A stretch of DNA of 5,607 nucleotides from an uncultured Clostridia bacterium (GTDB lineage Bacteria > Bacillota > Clostridia > Oscillospirales > Acutalibacteraceae). Numbering within the stretch: the stretch's first letter is position 1; each line of letters starts with the position of its first letter. The translations under genes were made by a program, and so were the position numbers. The stretch is taken from positions 1 to 5,607 of the forward strand of contig CAMJHU010000165.1 of NCBI GenBank assembly GCA_946405565.1. The letters are read 5' to 3'. Below, piece by piece: positions 5,558 through 5,607 of this stretch. The notes beneath the pieces were generated by a model. That model had not been told where the DNA came from. It made no database searches and saw only the letters and a list, made by a program, of their open reading frames with translations.

Positions 5558-5607
5558 AATTCCCCGTACGGTAAATCGACAAATCGAGCGTTTCCGTGCG
5601 GGGAATT
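5558..5607 (+). terminator. fba: Hairpin after fba, probable (possibly bidirectional) terminator
   Basis: Arms 5558-5571 and 5594-5607 form 14 bp with a single G-U wobble around a 22-nt loop, 46 nt after the fba stop. The window ends on the last stem bases, so a plus-strand T-tract cannot be confirmed. On the minus strand the stem is followed by T5 (complement of 5555-5559), so it could also stop a convergent gene to the right. The loop holds two tandem AAATCGA copies (5573-5579 and 5581-5587). Confidence 0.75.

Overview
The window looks like a chromosomal piece of a low-to-mid GC Firmicute, most likely a gut Clostridia member near Oscillospiraceae/Ruminococcaceae. The basis is inferential: strong GGAGG-type ribosome sites, near-consensus sigma-A promoters with 17-bp spacers, a Bacillus-type class II aldolase, a type 2 ArgC and a short Firmicutes-style sirtuin. 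No mobile element, CRISPR array, integrase or rRNA is visible.

Layout. Positions 1-766 (minus) hold the N-terminal 255 residues of an unrecognised exported protein that runs off the left edge. It has a consensus promoter at 950-978 and a leader of about 177 nt. Positions 1046-1257 hold a self-contained tRNA-Arg(ACG) unit on the minus strand: A-tract UP element, promoter, tRNA with encoded CCA, and a strong intrinsic terminator. Positions 1287-4457 hold a minus-strand cluster read in the order DUF3795 protein, argC, sirtuin, argF. A consensus promoter (4429-4457) serves the first gene, DUF3795 and argC overlap by one base (TAATG), and argF has its own candidate promoter and operator (2291-2320). 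Positions 4539-5607 hold the divergent plus-strand fba gene with its own promoter, leader, and a hairpin at the right edge.

How the genes fit. ArgC (third step of arginine synthesis, NADPH-dependent) and ArgF (ornithine to citrulline) belong to one pathway, but argJ, argB and argD are not next to them. Instead a Cys-rich DUF3795 protein and an NAD-dependent deacylase are interleaved. fba is a glycolytic housekeeping gene sharing only the divergent intergenic region.

No clearly new multi-gene system is present. The points most worth a second look are the tandem 12-bp palindromic repeat on the argF -10 box, the sirtuin and DUF3795 placed inside an arginine cluster, and the unknown exported protein with its long leader.
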